From positions 427,729 through 491,728 of the forward strand of contig RJAE01000001.1 of NCBI GenBank assembly GCA_004000035.1: a DNA stretch of 64,000 nt, read 5' to 3'. The stretch is from Arthrobacter sulfonylureivorans (GTDB taxonomy: Bacteria > Actinomycetota > Actinomycetes > Actinomycetales > Micrococcaceae). The notes beneath the pieces are model-generated. The model ran no database searches. It was not told the origin of the DNA and saw only the letters and a list, made by a program, of their open reading frames with translations. This document shows positions 1-9,079 of this stretch, in pieces (within the stretch, counting starts at the first letter, position 1; each line of letters begins with the position of its first letter). The position numbers and the translations under genes are program-made.

Positions 1-2571
1 CTGCGCACCAACTACTTCCAGAACAAGACGTACTTCAGTTTCAAACTCAGTCCCGCGCGGATCGAAGGCGCACCGTTCCCGCGGCCGAAGTACGAAATCT
101 GGGTCTACTCGCCGCGCGTCGAAGGCGTCCACCTGCGGTTCGGCGACGTGGCCCGCGGCGGGCTGCGGTGGTCCGACCGGCGCGAGGACTTCCGCACCGA
201 AATCCTGGGCCTGGTCAAGGCACAGACGGTCAAGAACGCGGTCATCGTACCGACCGGCGCCAAGGGCGGGTTCTACGCCAAGCGCCTGCCGGACCCAGGG
301 GTGGACCGCGCCGCCTGGATGGCGGAAGGACAGGACAGCTACCGGACCTTCATCCGCGGCTTGCTGGACATCACCGACAACCTGGTCCGGACCGAGTCCG
401 GCCAGAAGGTAGTGCCGCCCGAGCGGGTGGTCCGGATGGACGGCGACGATACCTACCTGGTGGTGGCAGCCGATAAGGGAACCGCGAGCTTCTCCGACAT
501 CGCCAACGACATCTCGCTGGAGTACGGCCACTGGTTGGGCGACGCGTTCGCTTCCGGCGGCTCGGTTGGCTACGACCACAAGGAAATGGGCATCACCGCC
601 CGCGGAGCGTGGGAATCGGTCAAGCGGCACTTCAGCGAACTCGGCGTCGACACCCAGGCCGAGGACTTCACCGTCGTCGGGGTGGGAGACATGAGCGGCG
701 ATGTGTTCGGCAACGGGATGTTGCTCTCCGAGCACATCAAGCTGGTCGCTGCCTTCGACCACCGGCACATCTTCCTGGATCCTGATCCCGACGCCGCTGC
801 CTCCTTCCAGGAGCGCCGCCGCCTGTTCGAGCTTCCCAGGTCGTCCTGGGCCGACTACGACGACAAGCTGATCAGCGCCGGTGGCGGGGTCTACCCGCGG
901 TCGGTGAAGTCGGTTCCGGTCTCCGAACAGGTCCGGGGCATCCTCGGGTTGGATCCGCAGGTCACGAGCATGAGCCCGCCCGAACTGCTGCAGGCCATCC
1001 TGAGGGCACCGGTGGATCTGCTGTACAACGGCGGCATCGGCACCTATGTGAAGGCCTCGACCGAGTCGAACGCCGAGGTGGGGGACAAGGCCAACGACCC
1101 CATTCGGGTCAACGGCAACGAGTTGAGAGTCAAGGTGATCGGTGAGGGCGGCAACCTGGGCATGACCCAGCGCGGGCGCATCGAAGCCGCCAGCCAGGGG
1201 ATCATCCTCAACACCGATGCCATCGACAACTCGGCCGGTGTGGACTGCTCCGACCACGAGGTCAACATCAAGATCCTGGTGGACCAGATGGTCGCCGCCG
1301 GAAAACTGCCGGTGGAGGAGCGGTCCGGCCTGCTGCACTCGATGACCGAGGAAGTCGGCCGGCTGGTGATCCAGGACAACATCGACCAGAACGTCCTGCT
1401 GCTCAATGACCGCCAGCACATCACCAAGGCGAGCCCGAGCTTCGAACGCCTGATGGACTGGCTGGAGAACCATGCGGAACTGGACCGGGAGCTGGAAGCG
1501 CTGCCGACCACCGAGGAACTGCACGAACGGATCGACGCCGGCCTGGGCCTGACCTCGCCGGAGCTGTCCGTACTGGCGGCCTACTCCAAGATCGAACTGA
1601 CCCATGCCCTGACGGTCAGCAATTTGGCCGACGACCCGTACTTCGACCGGGTATTGCGCGGTTACTTCCCGCAGGAACTGGTCGAGCGGTTCGGCGACGA
1701 GCTGTCCGGCCACCCGCTGCGACGGGAAATCATCGCCACCGTGGTGGCCAACGACATGATCAACATGGGCGGCATTACCTTCGCCTTCCGCGTCCTGGAG
1801 GAGACCTCGGTCTCGGAGGCCGACGTCGCTCGGGCGTTCGTGGCGCTGCGCGAGATCTATGAATTCGACAAGCTGGTGGAGGAGCTGAACGAACTGCCGG
1901 CCAGCTTCCCGACGGATCTGTGGTGCACGGTGCACCTGGACATGCGGCGTTTGCTGGACCGGGCGGTGCGCTGGTACATCAACCATGTTGACAGCGGTAC
2001 GCCGGTCGCTGACGGCATCGCCGCGTTCAAGCCGCAGATGGACCCGCTGCGCAGCCAACTGGTCAAGTACCTGCGCGGTGACGACCTGGCACGGGTGCGC
2101 GGATGGCTCTCCAGTGCGGAAGAACGCGGACTGCCCGAGGAGATCGCCCGGCAGTGGGCCGAGCAGTTCGAGAGCTTCGGTTTGCTCGACGTCGCCCGGA
2201 TCGCCGGACAGGTGGACGAGCCGGTCGCTTCGGTCGCGCACGTCTACTTCACGGTCTACGACCGGTTCGACATCGACGATCTGCTCGAGCGCATCACTGC
2301 GCTCCCGCGGGAGGACCGCTGGCAGTCGCTGGCACGGGCCGCCCTGCGCGACGACCTGTACACCACGGTCACCGACATCACCGTTGCGGTGATGCAAAGC
2401 ACCCAGCCGGGGGAGCAGGCGGAAGCCAGAATCGACGAGTGGGAGCAGGCCAACGCCGAGAACATCAAGCGTGTCAGGGACATGTTCGAAGAAGTGAACA
2501 AGCTTGAGAAGGACGACATGGCCTCGTTGTCCGTAGCCCTGCGCCTGATGCGCTCGACAGTGCGGCGGTAG
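1..2571 (+). CDS. gdh: NAD-specific glutamate dehydrogenase, large (about 180 kDa) class, 5'-truncated by window edge
   Basis: The open frame runs in from base 1, so only the C-terminal 856 codons are present; the family is usually about 1,600 residues. It interconverts glutamate and 2-oxoglutarate plus ammonia with NAD. The visible part holds the catalytic core: a dinucleotide/substrate stretch around VARGGLRWSDRREDFRTEI and KAQTVKNAVIVPTGAKGGF near the start, then GVGDMSGDVFGNGML and NGGIGTYVK, all typical of the large GDH family. The helical C-terminal domain follows. The stop lies one base before the next gene, so both are probably co-transcribed. An ATG at 148 is internal to this frame, not the true start. 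Confidence 0.93.
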   Translation: MRTNYFQNKTYFSFKLSPARIEGAPFPRPKYEIWVYSPRVEGVHLRFGDVARGGLRWSDRREDFRTEILGLVKAQTVKNAVIVPTGAKGGFYAKRLPDPGVDRAAWMAEGQDSYRTFIRGLLDITDNLVRTESGQKVVPPERVVRMDGDDTYLVVAADKGTASFSDIANDISLEYGHWLGDAFASGGSVGYDHKEMGITARGAWESVKRHFSELGVDTQAEDFTVVGVGDMSGDVFGNGMLLSEHIKLVAAFDHRHIFLDPDPDAAASFQERRRLFELPRSSWADYDDKLISAGGGVYPRSVKSVPVSEQVRGILGLDPQVTSMSPPELLQAILRAPVDLLYNGGIGTYVKASTESNAEVGDKANDPIRVNGNELRVKVIGEGGNLGMTQRGRIEAASQGIILNTDAIDNSAGVDCSDHEVNIKILVDQMVAAGKLPVEERSGLLHSMTEEVGRLVIQDNIDQNVLLLNDRQHITKASPSFERLMDWLENHAELDRELEALPTTEELHERIDAGLGLTSPELSVLAAYSKIELTHALTVSNLADDPYFDRVLRGYFPQELVERFGDELSGHPLRREIIATVVANDMINMGGITFAFRVLEETSVSEADVARAFVALREIYEFDKLVEELNELPASFPTDLWCTVHLDMRRLLDRAVRWYINHVDSGTPVADGIAAFKPQMDPLRSQLVKYLRGDDLARVRGWLSSAEERGLPEEIARQWAEQFESFGLLDVARIAGQVDEPVASVAHVYFTVYDRFDIDDLLERITALPREDRWQSLARAALRDDLYTTVTDITVAVMQSTQPGEQAEARIDEWEQANAENIKRVRDMFEEVNKLEKDDMASLSVALRLMRSTVRR

Positions 2572-2572
2572 C

Positions 2573-4048
2573 TTGGCCATTTTCACCGACCCCATCCGCG
2601 ACTACGCCGACTTCAGACCGGGCGATGCAGAATGGCTTCATCTGCTGGTCGGCGACTGGCAACTCATCGCGGACCTGGCATTCGCCGACCTGGCCCTGTG
2701 GTTCCCGACGCCGGACGGCAGCTACGTCGCCCTGGCGCACGTTCGCCCGTCGACCACCCACACCGTGTTCCACCGCGACTTCGTGGGGGAGCGCATCCGT
2801 GCCGACCTGAAGCCACTGGTGGACGCGGCGCGGGAGTCTCAGACGATCGAACGATCGTCGGAGGCGAACTGGACCACCGAGATGGCCATGCGCGTCGAAG
2901 CGGTTCCCATGGTCCGCAATGGCCGGACCTTGGCAATCGTGACCTCGCACATGGACCTGTCCAGTTCCCGGATGCCGTCGCGGCTGGAGCTGACCTACCG
3001 GCAGTGCGCCTACGACCTGCTGAAGATGGGAACGCTGGGGCTGTGGCCGGACTTCGCGTCTCCGACCGGGTCGCGCCGCGGCGCCCCCCGGGTCGGAGAC
3101 GGACTGATTCGGCTGGATGCCGACGGGGTGGTGGAGTACGCCAGCCCGAACGGCGTCTCCGCATTCCGTCGGCTCGGCGACGTCGAGTCACTGGAAGGCC
3201 GCTCCCTGGCCGAAGTGACCACTGCCTTGCTCAAGGACCGGCGGATGGTCGATGAGACTCTGCCGTTGGTCGTGACCGGACGGATGCCTTGGCGCACGGA
3301 GATCGAATCCCGCGGCGTCTCGCTCTCGCTCCGGGCGATCCCGCTGAGGAATGAGCGGGAACGATTCGGTGCCTTGGTGCTGTGCCGGGACGTCTCGGAA
3401 CTGCGCCGGCGGGAGATGGAGCTGGTGTCGAAGGACGCCACCATTCGGGAGATCCATCACCGGGTAAAGAACAATCTGCAGACGGTGGCGGCATTGCTGC
3501 GCATGCAATCGCGGCGGATGGTCAGCGACGAAGCCAAGCAGGGGCTGGAACAAGCCATGCGGCGGGTGGCAACGATCGCCCTGGTCCATGAGACGCTCTC
3601 CCAAGGCCTGGCGCAGAACGTCGACTTCGATGAACTGATCGGGCGCCAGTTCCGGCTCTCGGCCGAGGTCGCCTCACCCACCCAGGCCGTCCGCACCGAG
3701 CGCAGCGGCGAGTTCGGCGAACTGCCCAGCGAATTCGCCACCCCGTTGGCGCTGGTCATCAACGAACTGGTGACCAACGCCGTCGAACACGGATTGGCCG
3801 GGCGGCACGGCACAGTCCTGCTGACTGCCCGGCGGTCCCGGCGCGGTGAGGAGGAACTGCTGACCGTTTCGGTGGAAGACGATGGTGTGGGGTTGCCCGA
3901 GGAACCTCGGCGGGAGGGCCTGGGGCTGCAGATTGTGCGGACCTTGGTCACCAGCGAATTGGGCGGCCGGATCGAGTGGACGCCCCGCGATGGCGGCGGA
4001 ACCTGCGTGCGGATCGACCTGGTGCTCAACAACCATGCGGCCCGCTGA
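2573..4048 (+). CDS. pdtaS: PdtaS-like sensor histidine kinase (HisKA_2 type)
   Basis: A 491-residue soluble kinase. The N-terminal about 150 residues (GDWQLIADLAFADLALWFP and onward) resemble the GAF-like sensor of mycobacterial PdtaS. A PAS-like region follows at about 180-275. The dimerisation/phosphoacceptor motif EIHHRVKNNLQTVAALLRMQ marks the HisKA_2 family, and an HATPase_c domain closes the protein (NELVTNAVEHG, EDDGVGLP, GLGLQIVRTLV). There are no membrane segments, as in PdtaS, which phosphorylates the RNA-binding antiterminator PdtaR. No PdtaR-like gene is in the window. The TTG start at 2573, one base after the gdh stop, is the most upstream option and preserves homology to the family N-terminus. 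Confidence 0.85.
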   Translation: MAIFTDPIRDYADFRPGDAEWLHLLVGDWQLIADLAFADLALWFPTPDGSYVALAHVRPSTTHTVFHRDFVGERIRADLKPLVDAARESQTIERSSEANWTTEMAMRVEAVPMVRNGRTLAIVTSHMDLSSSRMPSRLELTYRQCAYDLLKMGTLGLWPDFASPTGSRRGAPRVGDGLIRLDADGVVEYASPNGVSAFRRLGDVESLEGRSLAEVTTALLKDRRMVDETLPLVVTGRMPWRTEIESRGVSLSLRAIPLRNERERFGALVLCRDVSELRRREMELVSKDATIREIHHRVKNNLQTVAALLRMQSRRMVSDEAKQGLEQAMRRVATIALVHETLSQGLAQNVDFDELIGRQFRLSAEVASPTQAVRTERSGEFGELPSEFATPLALVINELVTNAVEHGLAGRHGTVLLTARRSRRGEEELLTVSVEDDGVGLPEEPRREGLGLQIVRTLVTSELGGRIEWTPRDGGGTCVRIDLVLNNHAAR

Positions 4049-4077
4049 GCCGAAGCCAGCTGGGCATGTGGAATGCA

Positions 4078-4109
4078 AGAGGCCGCTGCCGGAATCGGCA
4101 GCGGCCTCT
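4078..4109. terminator. Bidirectional terminator hairpin between pdtaS and whiB1
   Basis: A perfect 14-bp stem (4078-4091 with 4096-4109) closes a 4-base GAAT loop between two convergent genes. No long T-run follows on either side, as is common in high-GC actinobacteria. Confidence 0.75.
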
Positions 4110-4128
4110 GATCAAACCTGGGTTCGGG

Positions 4129-4377
4129 TCAGGACGCCCGACGGGCCCGGGCAGCGCGGCGCTTGAGCGCACGGCGCTCGTCCTCGCTCATCCCGCCCCA
4201 TACACCGGCGTCCTGGCCGGACTCGATGGCCCACTGCAAGCAGGTATCGATTACCGGGCAGCGTCGGCATACGCTCTTGGCCTCTTCGATCTGCAGGAGT
4301 GCCGGCCCGGTGTTCCCCACAGGGAAGAACAGTTCGGGGTCCTTATCCAGGCATGCCGCGCGGCTACGCCAATCCAT
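4129..4377 (-). CDS. whiB1: WhiB1-like iron-sulfur transcription factor
   Basis: A protein of about 82 residues with the WhiB signature: four cysteines (one near residue 9, then CRRC and a further Cys in VIDTC) that would bind a [4Fe-4S] cluster, the GVWGG turn (DAGVWGGMSEDERRALKRR), and a basic C-terminal tail for DNA binding. Start, PELFFPVGN and the GMSEDERRALKRR stretch match WhiB1, an essential nitric-oxide-responsive regulator in mycobacteria. I chose the ATG at 4377 because family members begin MDWR. An in-frame GTG at 4386 sits only about 3 bases after GAGGAG, so either could be used. The gene converges on pdtaS with a shared terminator. Confidence 0.93.
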   Translation of the reverse strand: MDWRSRAACLDKDPELFFPVGNTGPALLQIEEAKSVCRRCPVIDTCLQWAIESGQDAGVWGGMSEDERRALKRRAARARRAS

Positions 4378-4428
4378 GCTGATCACATACTCCTCTAAAT
4401 GGTGTCCGGTTTAGTGTCCGGCTGGGAA

Positions 4429-4448
4429 TTCGTGAAAACATTCACGAA
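4429..4448. promoter_or_regulatory. CRP/GlxR-like palindrome upstream of whiB1
   Basis: TTCGTGA-AAACAT-TCACGAA is a perfect 7-bp inverted repeat with a 6-base spacer, fitting the actinobacterial CRP-family pattern GTGA-N6-TCAC. It lies about 50 bases upstream of whiB1. In Mycobacterium tuberculosis the CRP homologue Rv3676 controls whiB1, so the placement fits known biology. Binding itself is inferred. Confidence 0.6.
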
Positions 4449-4639
4449 CAGACTCATAGAAAAGGGAGCCAGACAGGCCCCCTTTGCTTCGCCATCCAGC
4501 GTTTCATGTTAAATCCATGTAAACAAGGGGTCATGCCGACTTAACCGGCCGTAATTCGTGAGTCATTCATCACACGGGTGGTTTGGTGAGGCTCCCGGTC
4601 CGGAAGCTGATACCTGACTATCTAAGGTAGGGTGCGAAT

Positions 4640-5062
4640 GTGTCAATGCCTGCCCCCTCGTCCAGCCCTGCCTCCCGCCCGATTGCCATCCTGATCATCG
4701 CCGCAGCCGTCGTTCTGGAGGCGCTCGCGTTGCTGGCCGGAGCCGCACTGTATGGCTACGGACTGGCCACGCAGACCCCGATATCGTTAGCCGGCAGCAT
4801 CTTCCTGCTGGTCCTGATGCTGGTCTTCGGCATCTGGCTGCTGGTGGTCGGGCATTTTCTGTTCCGCGGCTACCGCTGGACCAGGGCCGCCGCCTTGGTG
4901 TGGCAGGTGTTCGTTGTGGTGGTGGCCATCTCGATGATCCAGGGCGGCCAGTTTGCGCTCGGCCCGGTCCTGCTGGTGGCGGCCGGAGCCTCCTTTGGCC
5001 TGCTGCTGACCAAGCCCGTGACGGCTTTCCTGGTCAAGGGTGCCGCTCCGCGCGCTCTGTAG
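4640..5062 (+). CDS. Small four-helix integral membrane protein, function unknown
   Basis: A 140-residue protein with four hydrophobic segments (about residues 14-38, 48-70, 78-98 and 104-128) and short polar ends. I do not recognise a specific family; short membrane proteins of this form are common in Micrococcaceae. The start is GTG at 4640 or ATG at 4646. TAGGGT just upstream could be a -10 element giving a short or absent leader, but this is weak. The 3' end overlaps the stop region of the convergent FtsK-like gene by 29 bases. Confidence 0.7.
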   Translation: MSMPAPSSSPASRPIAILIIAAAVVLEALALLAGAALYGYGLATQTPISLAGSIFLLVLMLVFGIWLLVVGHFLFRGYRWTRAAALVWQVFVVVVAISMIQGGQFALGPVLLVAAGASFGLLLTKPVTAFLVKGAAPRAL

Positions 5063-8000
5063 CCACGGCGACCTGCAACGGCACGGCTCTACCGGATCCG
5101 ATCCGGTAGGCGCGTCCCGGCGGTCTCCACCCGTCGTCGAGCCTGACACCGAAGAAATCAGCATCCGCCCCGGCCCGCGGTGACAAGACCATGCCGCGCC
5201 CACCGGCGCGGGCCCGCAGGGCCAGCGGGACCTGCTGCAACAACAGCGGCCCGGGGCAGGCTGCGACGACGGCCGACGCGCCGGCGGCAACCAGCGCGGC
5301 AACCGCCTCCTGGGCCCGGGCGCCCAGGTTGGCGGCGTCGTCGACCAGCAGCACCGTGCCCCGGGCGACGGGCGCGTGGCCGGCCCAGAAACCGTCGGCG
5401 TTCGCGCCGTCGGGCGGTGCCGAACAGGGCCGCAGCCCGTCGAGCGCCCGCTGCAGGAGGGCCAAGAGATTGGTTTTCCCGCTGCCTTCCGGTCCGAGGA
5501 CCAAATACACCTCGCCGGCCGGCAACGGCAGCGTGGAAGGTTCCAGTTCGTCCCCTTCCACCCCGATCACCGGACTCCCGTGCCAGACGCGGGGCAGCGC
5601 GCTCGCGGCAACGGAACGCGGCAGCGCCTCGACCCGAAACGGGCGGATCAGGGCCCCGGCAGGCGGGGGAGCGCCCGCCGCGTCGGTGGCCAACTGGCAG
5701 ACACCGCCCCCGCCGCCGATCCGCCCTTGGACAAGCGCCCTGCCCGGCACCGGTTCCATCGGCGGAAGCCGCGGCCAGCTCATCAACGTCTCGGGACCGG
5801 TGCCGGTGGGAAGGTGGAGCCTGTTGGCCACCAGGGGCAGGAACCGGCTGCTGGCCAGCTCCCGCTCCCCGGTCACGGCCAGGACGACTCCCGTCGCTTG
5901 GCCATCGCGGGCGATGTCCTGCACACAATCTTCGGCCCAGCCGAGCCGGCCGGACCGGAATACACCGAGCCAGCGGCCCCAACCGCTCACCAGCAGGACC
6001 AACGGAACACCGGCCGCCGGTGCGGCCGGATCCGGCGCCGACGCCAGGGTGCCCAGCCGGGAGGCGACCTCGTTGGCCAGACGGCGGAGCACCCTTGCCG
6101 CGCGCTCGACGTCCTGCGGTCCGACGTAGGCTCCCGTGCGCTCCGCGCGCCACACCGGGCCCAGCGATCCGTCACCGTCCAGGACATAGCAATGACGCTC
6201 CGGCGGGCTGCCCAGGACCTGGGCCGCCAGCGTCCGGAGGAACTCCCGGTGCCCGCCGCCCTCGACGCCGAGAACCGCCAGATGCCCGTCGCGCTCCGGC
6301 CGCCAGTGCAGGGGTTCCTGCCGCTGCCGGGAGGGTAAGTCCAAGAGCCCGATCGCGATCTCCCCGCCGGTGTGCAGCGAGGACGGGTCACCGGCCAGGT
6401 CGGCGACAGCCAGATCGGTGGGCAGGGCTGGCAGCAGCCCTCTGGCTCCCGTCAGGCCCAGCCCGCCGGCGACGCCGGCAGCTTCCGTCACCAGGCGCTC
6501 GAGCTGTTCGGTTCCTTCCGCAAGGTCCGTTGTTGGTCCCTCTTCCTCCCGCAGCCAGTCGTCCACGGTCCGGAAGACGGGAGCCGGACCTGCGGCCGGC
6601 AGGGAACTGGAGGCTGACTGGAACAGCACGGCAGCCCCTGTGCCGACGCGCAGATAGGCCCTGCCCCGTGCGGTCACCGGGATGTCCGCCGCCACGGGCG
6701 AGTCAAGCAGGTCCCGCGACTCGGCCGAGTTTTGCGTCCGGAGCGCAACCATGGTGGTGACATTGGCGCGGATGTCGGATGACACGGCACCCTGCGGCCG
6801 CTGTGTGGCAAGCACCAGGTGAATGCCGAGGGCGCGGCCGACCGTGGCCACGCGCATCAGTTCCGGAAGCGCCTGCGGCGCGTCCTCGCCGAGCATCCGG
6901 AATTCATCCACCACGACGACGAGCCGGGGCAACGTTCCCGGACGGCAGGCTGCGATGTCGCTGAGGCCGAGGCCGGCCAGCAGCGTTTCGCGGCGGCGCA
7001 CTTCCGCCTGCAGCCAGGCCAGCGCCCGGTTCACCGCTTCAAGCGTCAGATCCGTCAGCAGGCCGGCGCAGTGCGGCAGCCGGGCGAGCGGGCCGAGCCC
7101 GGAACCGCCCTTGAAGTCGACCAGCAGGAAGTTGACGGTATCCGGCGACCTGGTCAGGGCCAGCGAGAGGACCAGGCTGCGCAACAGCTCGGACTTGCCG
7201 GCGCCGGTGGTCCCGGCCACCATCAGATGCGGTCCGTGCACGGCAAGGTCGAGCGCCAGCGGTCCGGCGGCGCCTGCGCCGAGGACGGCGGTCAGGCCGG
7301 GAGCGCGGTCGCCGTCGGACCAGCGCTGGGCAAGTGGCTGAGGCCGAAGCAATGCCTGCAGCCGGCAGCCGGCGGGCACGGATCCGATGGGCTCCGCGCC
7401 CTTTCCGGAGACCGCCGCCAGCCGGGCAAAGCGATCCAGCACCAAAGCGGTGGCAAGGTCCGCCGAAAACCGCACGTTTCCTCCGTCACGGATCAGGCGG
7501 CTGTCCGCTCCCGACACCTCGATCCGCGTCCCCGGTCCGGCGGGACCGCCAAACCACAGCTCGGCCGCCGGGGCGGCGCAGCCCGCCAGCGCCTGCGCTG
7601 CCTCGGCATGCCGTCCGGCCACCAGCAAGACGGCGCTGCCGCGTCCGTCGGACAGCAACTCGGCCAGCTGCCCAGGCCGCTCCGCCAGCTGGACTCCCGG
7701 CAGGAACCGCGCCGACGAACGGACCGGTTCAGGCAACGCGTAGCAGACCACCTGCAGGACGCTTCCGCCGGCCCGGGCGGCTGCCTGCAACAGCACCGAC
7801 CTCAACATGCCGTCCAGCCCTGACTGTGTTCCCTCGAACCGCAGCCGGTGCTCGGCCATCAGGTCCACGCAGAGCGGAACGTGCTCCAGCAGCGGAGGCT
7901 CCGGGACCGGCGCCTCCGCCGCGCCGATGTGCGCCGGCAGGCTGGCCGTGCCCAGTCGCACCCAGGCATGTTCCGGACTCGGCCGGCCCACGGGCCGGTG

Positions 8001-8924
8001 CACCGTTGGACCTCCGGCCGGGGTTCCGCGGCGCAGCAGGGACATTGTCAGCGCGGCAGCGTCCGGGGCCGCCAGCTGGCGGCGGCGGGCATCGGCTGCC
8101 GCGGCCGCGGCCACTGCCGCCCGGTAGCGTCGGCGCTGGCGGCGCCCGGCGGCGTACGGCACGCCGGCGGCCAGCAGGGACATGGCGCTGAAGACCAGGA
8201 AGAACCATATGCCCGTCAGCAGGGCCAGGGCCAGGCCGGCGATGAGCGGGAGCCCGGCCAGCAACAGCGTCATGGTGGTCCGCGGTTCCGGGCGTTTTTC
8301 CGCCACCGGAACCGGAACGGCCAGCTCGCCATCCGGTAGGAATGGTTCGCCGGGTTCGCTGCCCACGATCAGCCGCAGCTGGCTGTTGCCGATCCACACG
8401 GGACACCCCGCCGCCAGCACCACACGTCCGGCGCGCCTGCCGCCGCAGACGATGCCGTTGGCCGATCCGGCATCGCGGAGCAGCACGTGGCGGTCGGTTA
8501 CCTCCAGCGTGGCATGCAGTCGCGACAAGGACGGATCCGCGATCGTCAGTGCGCAGGCATGCCGGCCCACAGTGAAACTGCCCCGTTGCAGGCCGAACAG
8601 CCTGCCGGCGTCGGGCCCCGCGGTCACGGCCAGCCCCAGCGGCGGCAGCGGGAAAGCATCCCGAAGGGGAAAGACGGCGTCCTCCGGGGCACAGACCACG
8701 ACGGCGCCGTCGACCAGCGGGTGCACCCCGGCGGTCAGCGAAGCCAAGCCGTGGCCGGCAACCGTGAAGGCCACGCCGGCCAGCCGCGCGCGCAGCCAGG
8801 CGGCCAACGGCGCAGCGCTGAGGCCGGCCTCCAGTCCGCAAACTGCGTCGGAATGCTCGGCGATCCAGGCAGCCGCCGGGGCCGGGAGTCCGGGCGCGGC
8901 CGCCAGCGTCAGGTGAAGGGCCAT
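5034..8924 (-). CDS. FHA-domain FtsK/SpoIIIE ATPase, EssC/EccC-like, stand-alone
   Basis: A 1,296-residue protein. Residues about 100-188 form an FHA domain (VGRHAC, SRLH and SANG match phosphothreonine-binding loops). Two membrane helices lie at about 218-256. The first ATPase domain has Walker A AGTTGAGKS at about 570 and Walker B VVVVDEF at about 668. A second, degenerate ATPase-like domain (LGVEGGGHREF, about 885) lacks a proper Walker A. A third has GPEGSGKT at about 1144 and VLLVDD at about 1192. FHA, two membrane helices and three P-loop domains match EssC, the type VII secretion motor, and not chromosome-segregating FtsK (no gamma domain, no four-helix membrane region). No WXG100 substrate or other ESX gene lies nearby. 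Its secretion role is inferred. Confidence 0.8.
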   Translation of the reverse strand: MALHLTLAAAPGLPAPAAAWIAEHSDAVCGLEAGLSAAPLAAWLRARLAGVAFTVAGHGLASLTAGVHPLVDGAVVVCAPEDAVFPLRDAFPLPPLGLAVTAGPDAGRLFGLQRGSFTVGRHACALTIADPSLSRLHATLEVTDRHVLLRDAGSANGIVCGGRRAGRVVLAAGCPVWIGNSQLRLIVGSEPGEPFLPDGELAVPVPVAEKRPEPRTTMTLLLAGLPLIAGLALALLTGIWFFLVFSAMSLLAAGVPYAAGRRQRRRYRAAVAAAAAADARRRQLAAPDAAALTMSLLRRGTPAGGPTVHRPVGRPSPEHAWVRLGTASLPAHIGAAEAPVPEPPLLEHVPLCVDLMAEHRLRFEGTQSGLDGMLRSVLLQAAARAGGSVLQVVCYALPEPVRSSARFLPGVQLAERPGQLAELLSDGRGSAVLLVAGRHAEAAQALAGCAAPAAELWFGGPAGPGTRIEVSGADSRLIRDGGNVRFSADLATALVLDRFARLAAVSGKGAEPIGSVPAGCRLQALLRPQPLAQRWSDGDRAPGLTAVLGAGAAGPLALDLAVHGPHLMVAGTTGAGKSELLRSLVLSLALTRSPDTVNFLLVDFKGGSGLGPLARLPHCAGLLTDLTLEAVNRALAWLQAEVRRRETLLAGLGLSDIAACRPGTLPRLVVVVDEFRMLGEDAPQALPELMRVATVGRALGIHLVLATQRPQGAVSSDIRANVTTMVALRTQNSAESRDLLDSPVAADIPVTARGRAYLRVGTGAAVLFQSASSSLPAAGPAPVFRTVDDWLREEEGPTTDLAEGTEQLERLVTEAAGVAGGLGLTGARGLLPALPTDLAVADLAGDPSSLHTGGEIAIGLLDLPSRQRQEPLHWRPERDGHLAVLGVEGGGHREFLRTLAAQVLGSPPERHCYVLDGDGSLGPVWRAERTGAYVGPQDVERAARVLRRLANEVASRLGTLASAPDPAAPAAGVPLVLLVSGWGRWLGVFRSGRLGWAEDCVQDIARDGQATGVVLAVTGERELASSRFLPLVANRLHLPTGTGPETLMSWPRLPPMEPVPGRALVQGRIGGGGGVCQLATDAAGAPPPAGALIRPFRVEALPRSVAASALPRVWHGSPVIGVEGDELEPSTLPLPAGEVYLVLGPEGSGKTNLLALLQRALDGLRPCSAPPDGANADGFWAGHAPVARGTVLLVDDAANLGARAQEAVAALVAAGASAVVAACPGPLLLQQVPLALRARAGGRGMVLSPRAGADADFFGVRLDDGWRPPGRAYRIGSGRAVPLQVAVATERAERHP

Positions 8925-9079
8925 GAGACGAACCTAGGCAGAATGCCCGGGTGCTTTCCTGTGCGGCAGACCGACCTGTGGATAACCGGTGGACCTCAAG
9001 CCCGCCGGTTCAAGCGATACGCTTGACTCTGGGCCGGAAGCGGCCGCCACGTTGACCTAACGAGAAAAGGCCTTAGCTC

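Noticed and set aside
5034-8924. Chromosome-segregating FtsK translocase
   Set aside because: The FHA domain, only two membrane helices, three P-loop domains and the lack of a C-terminal gamma domain fit EssC-like proteins better.
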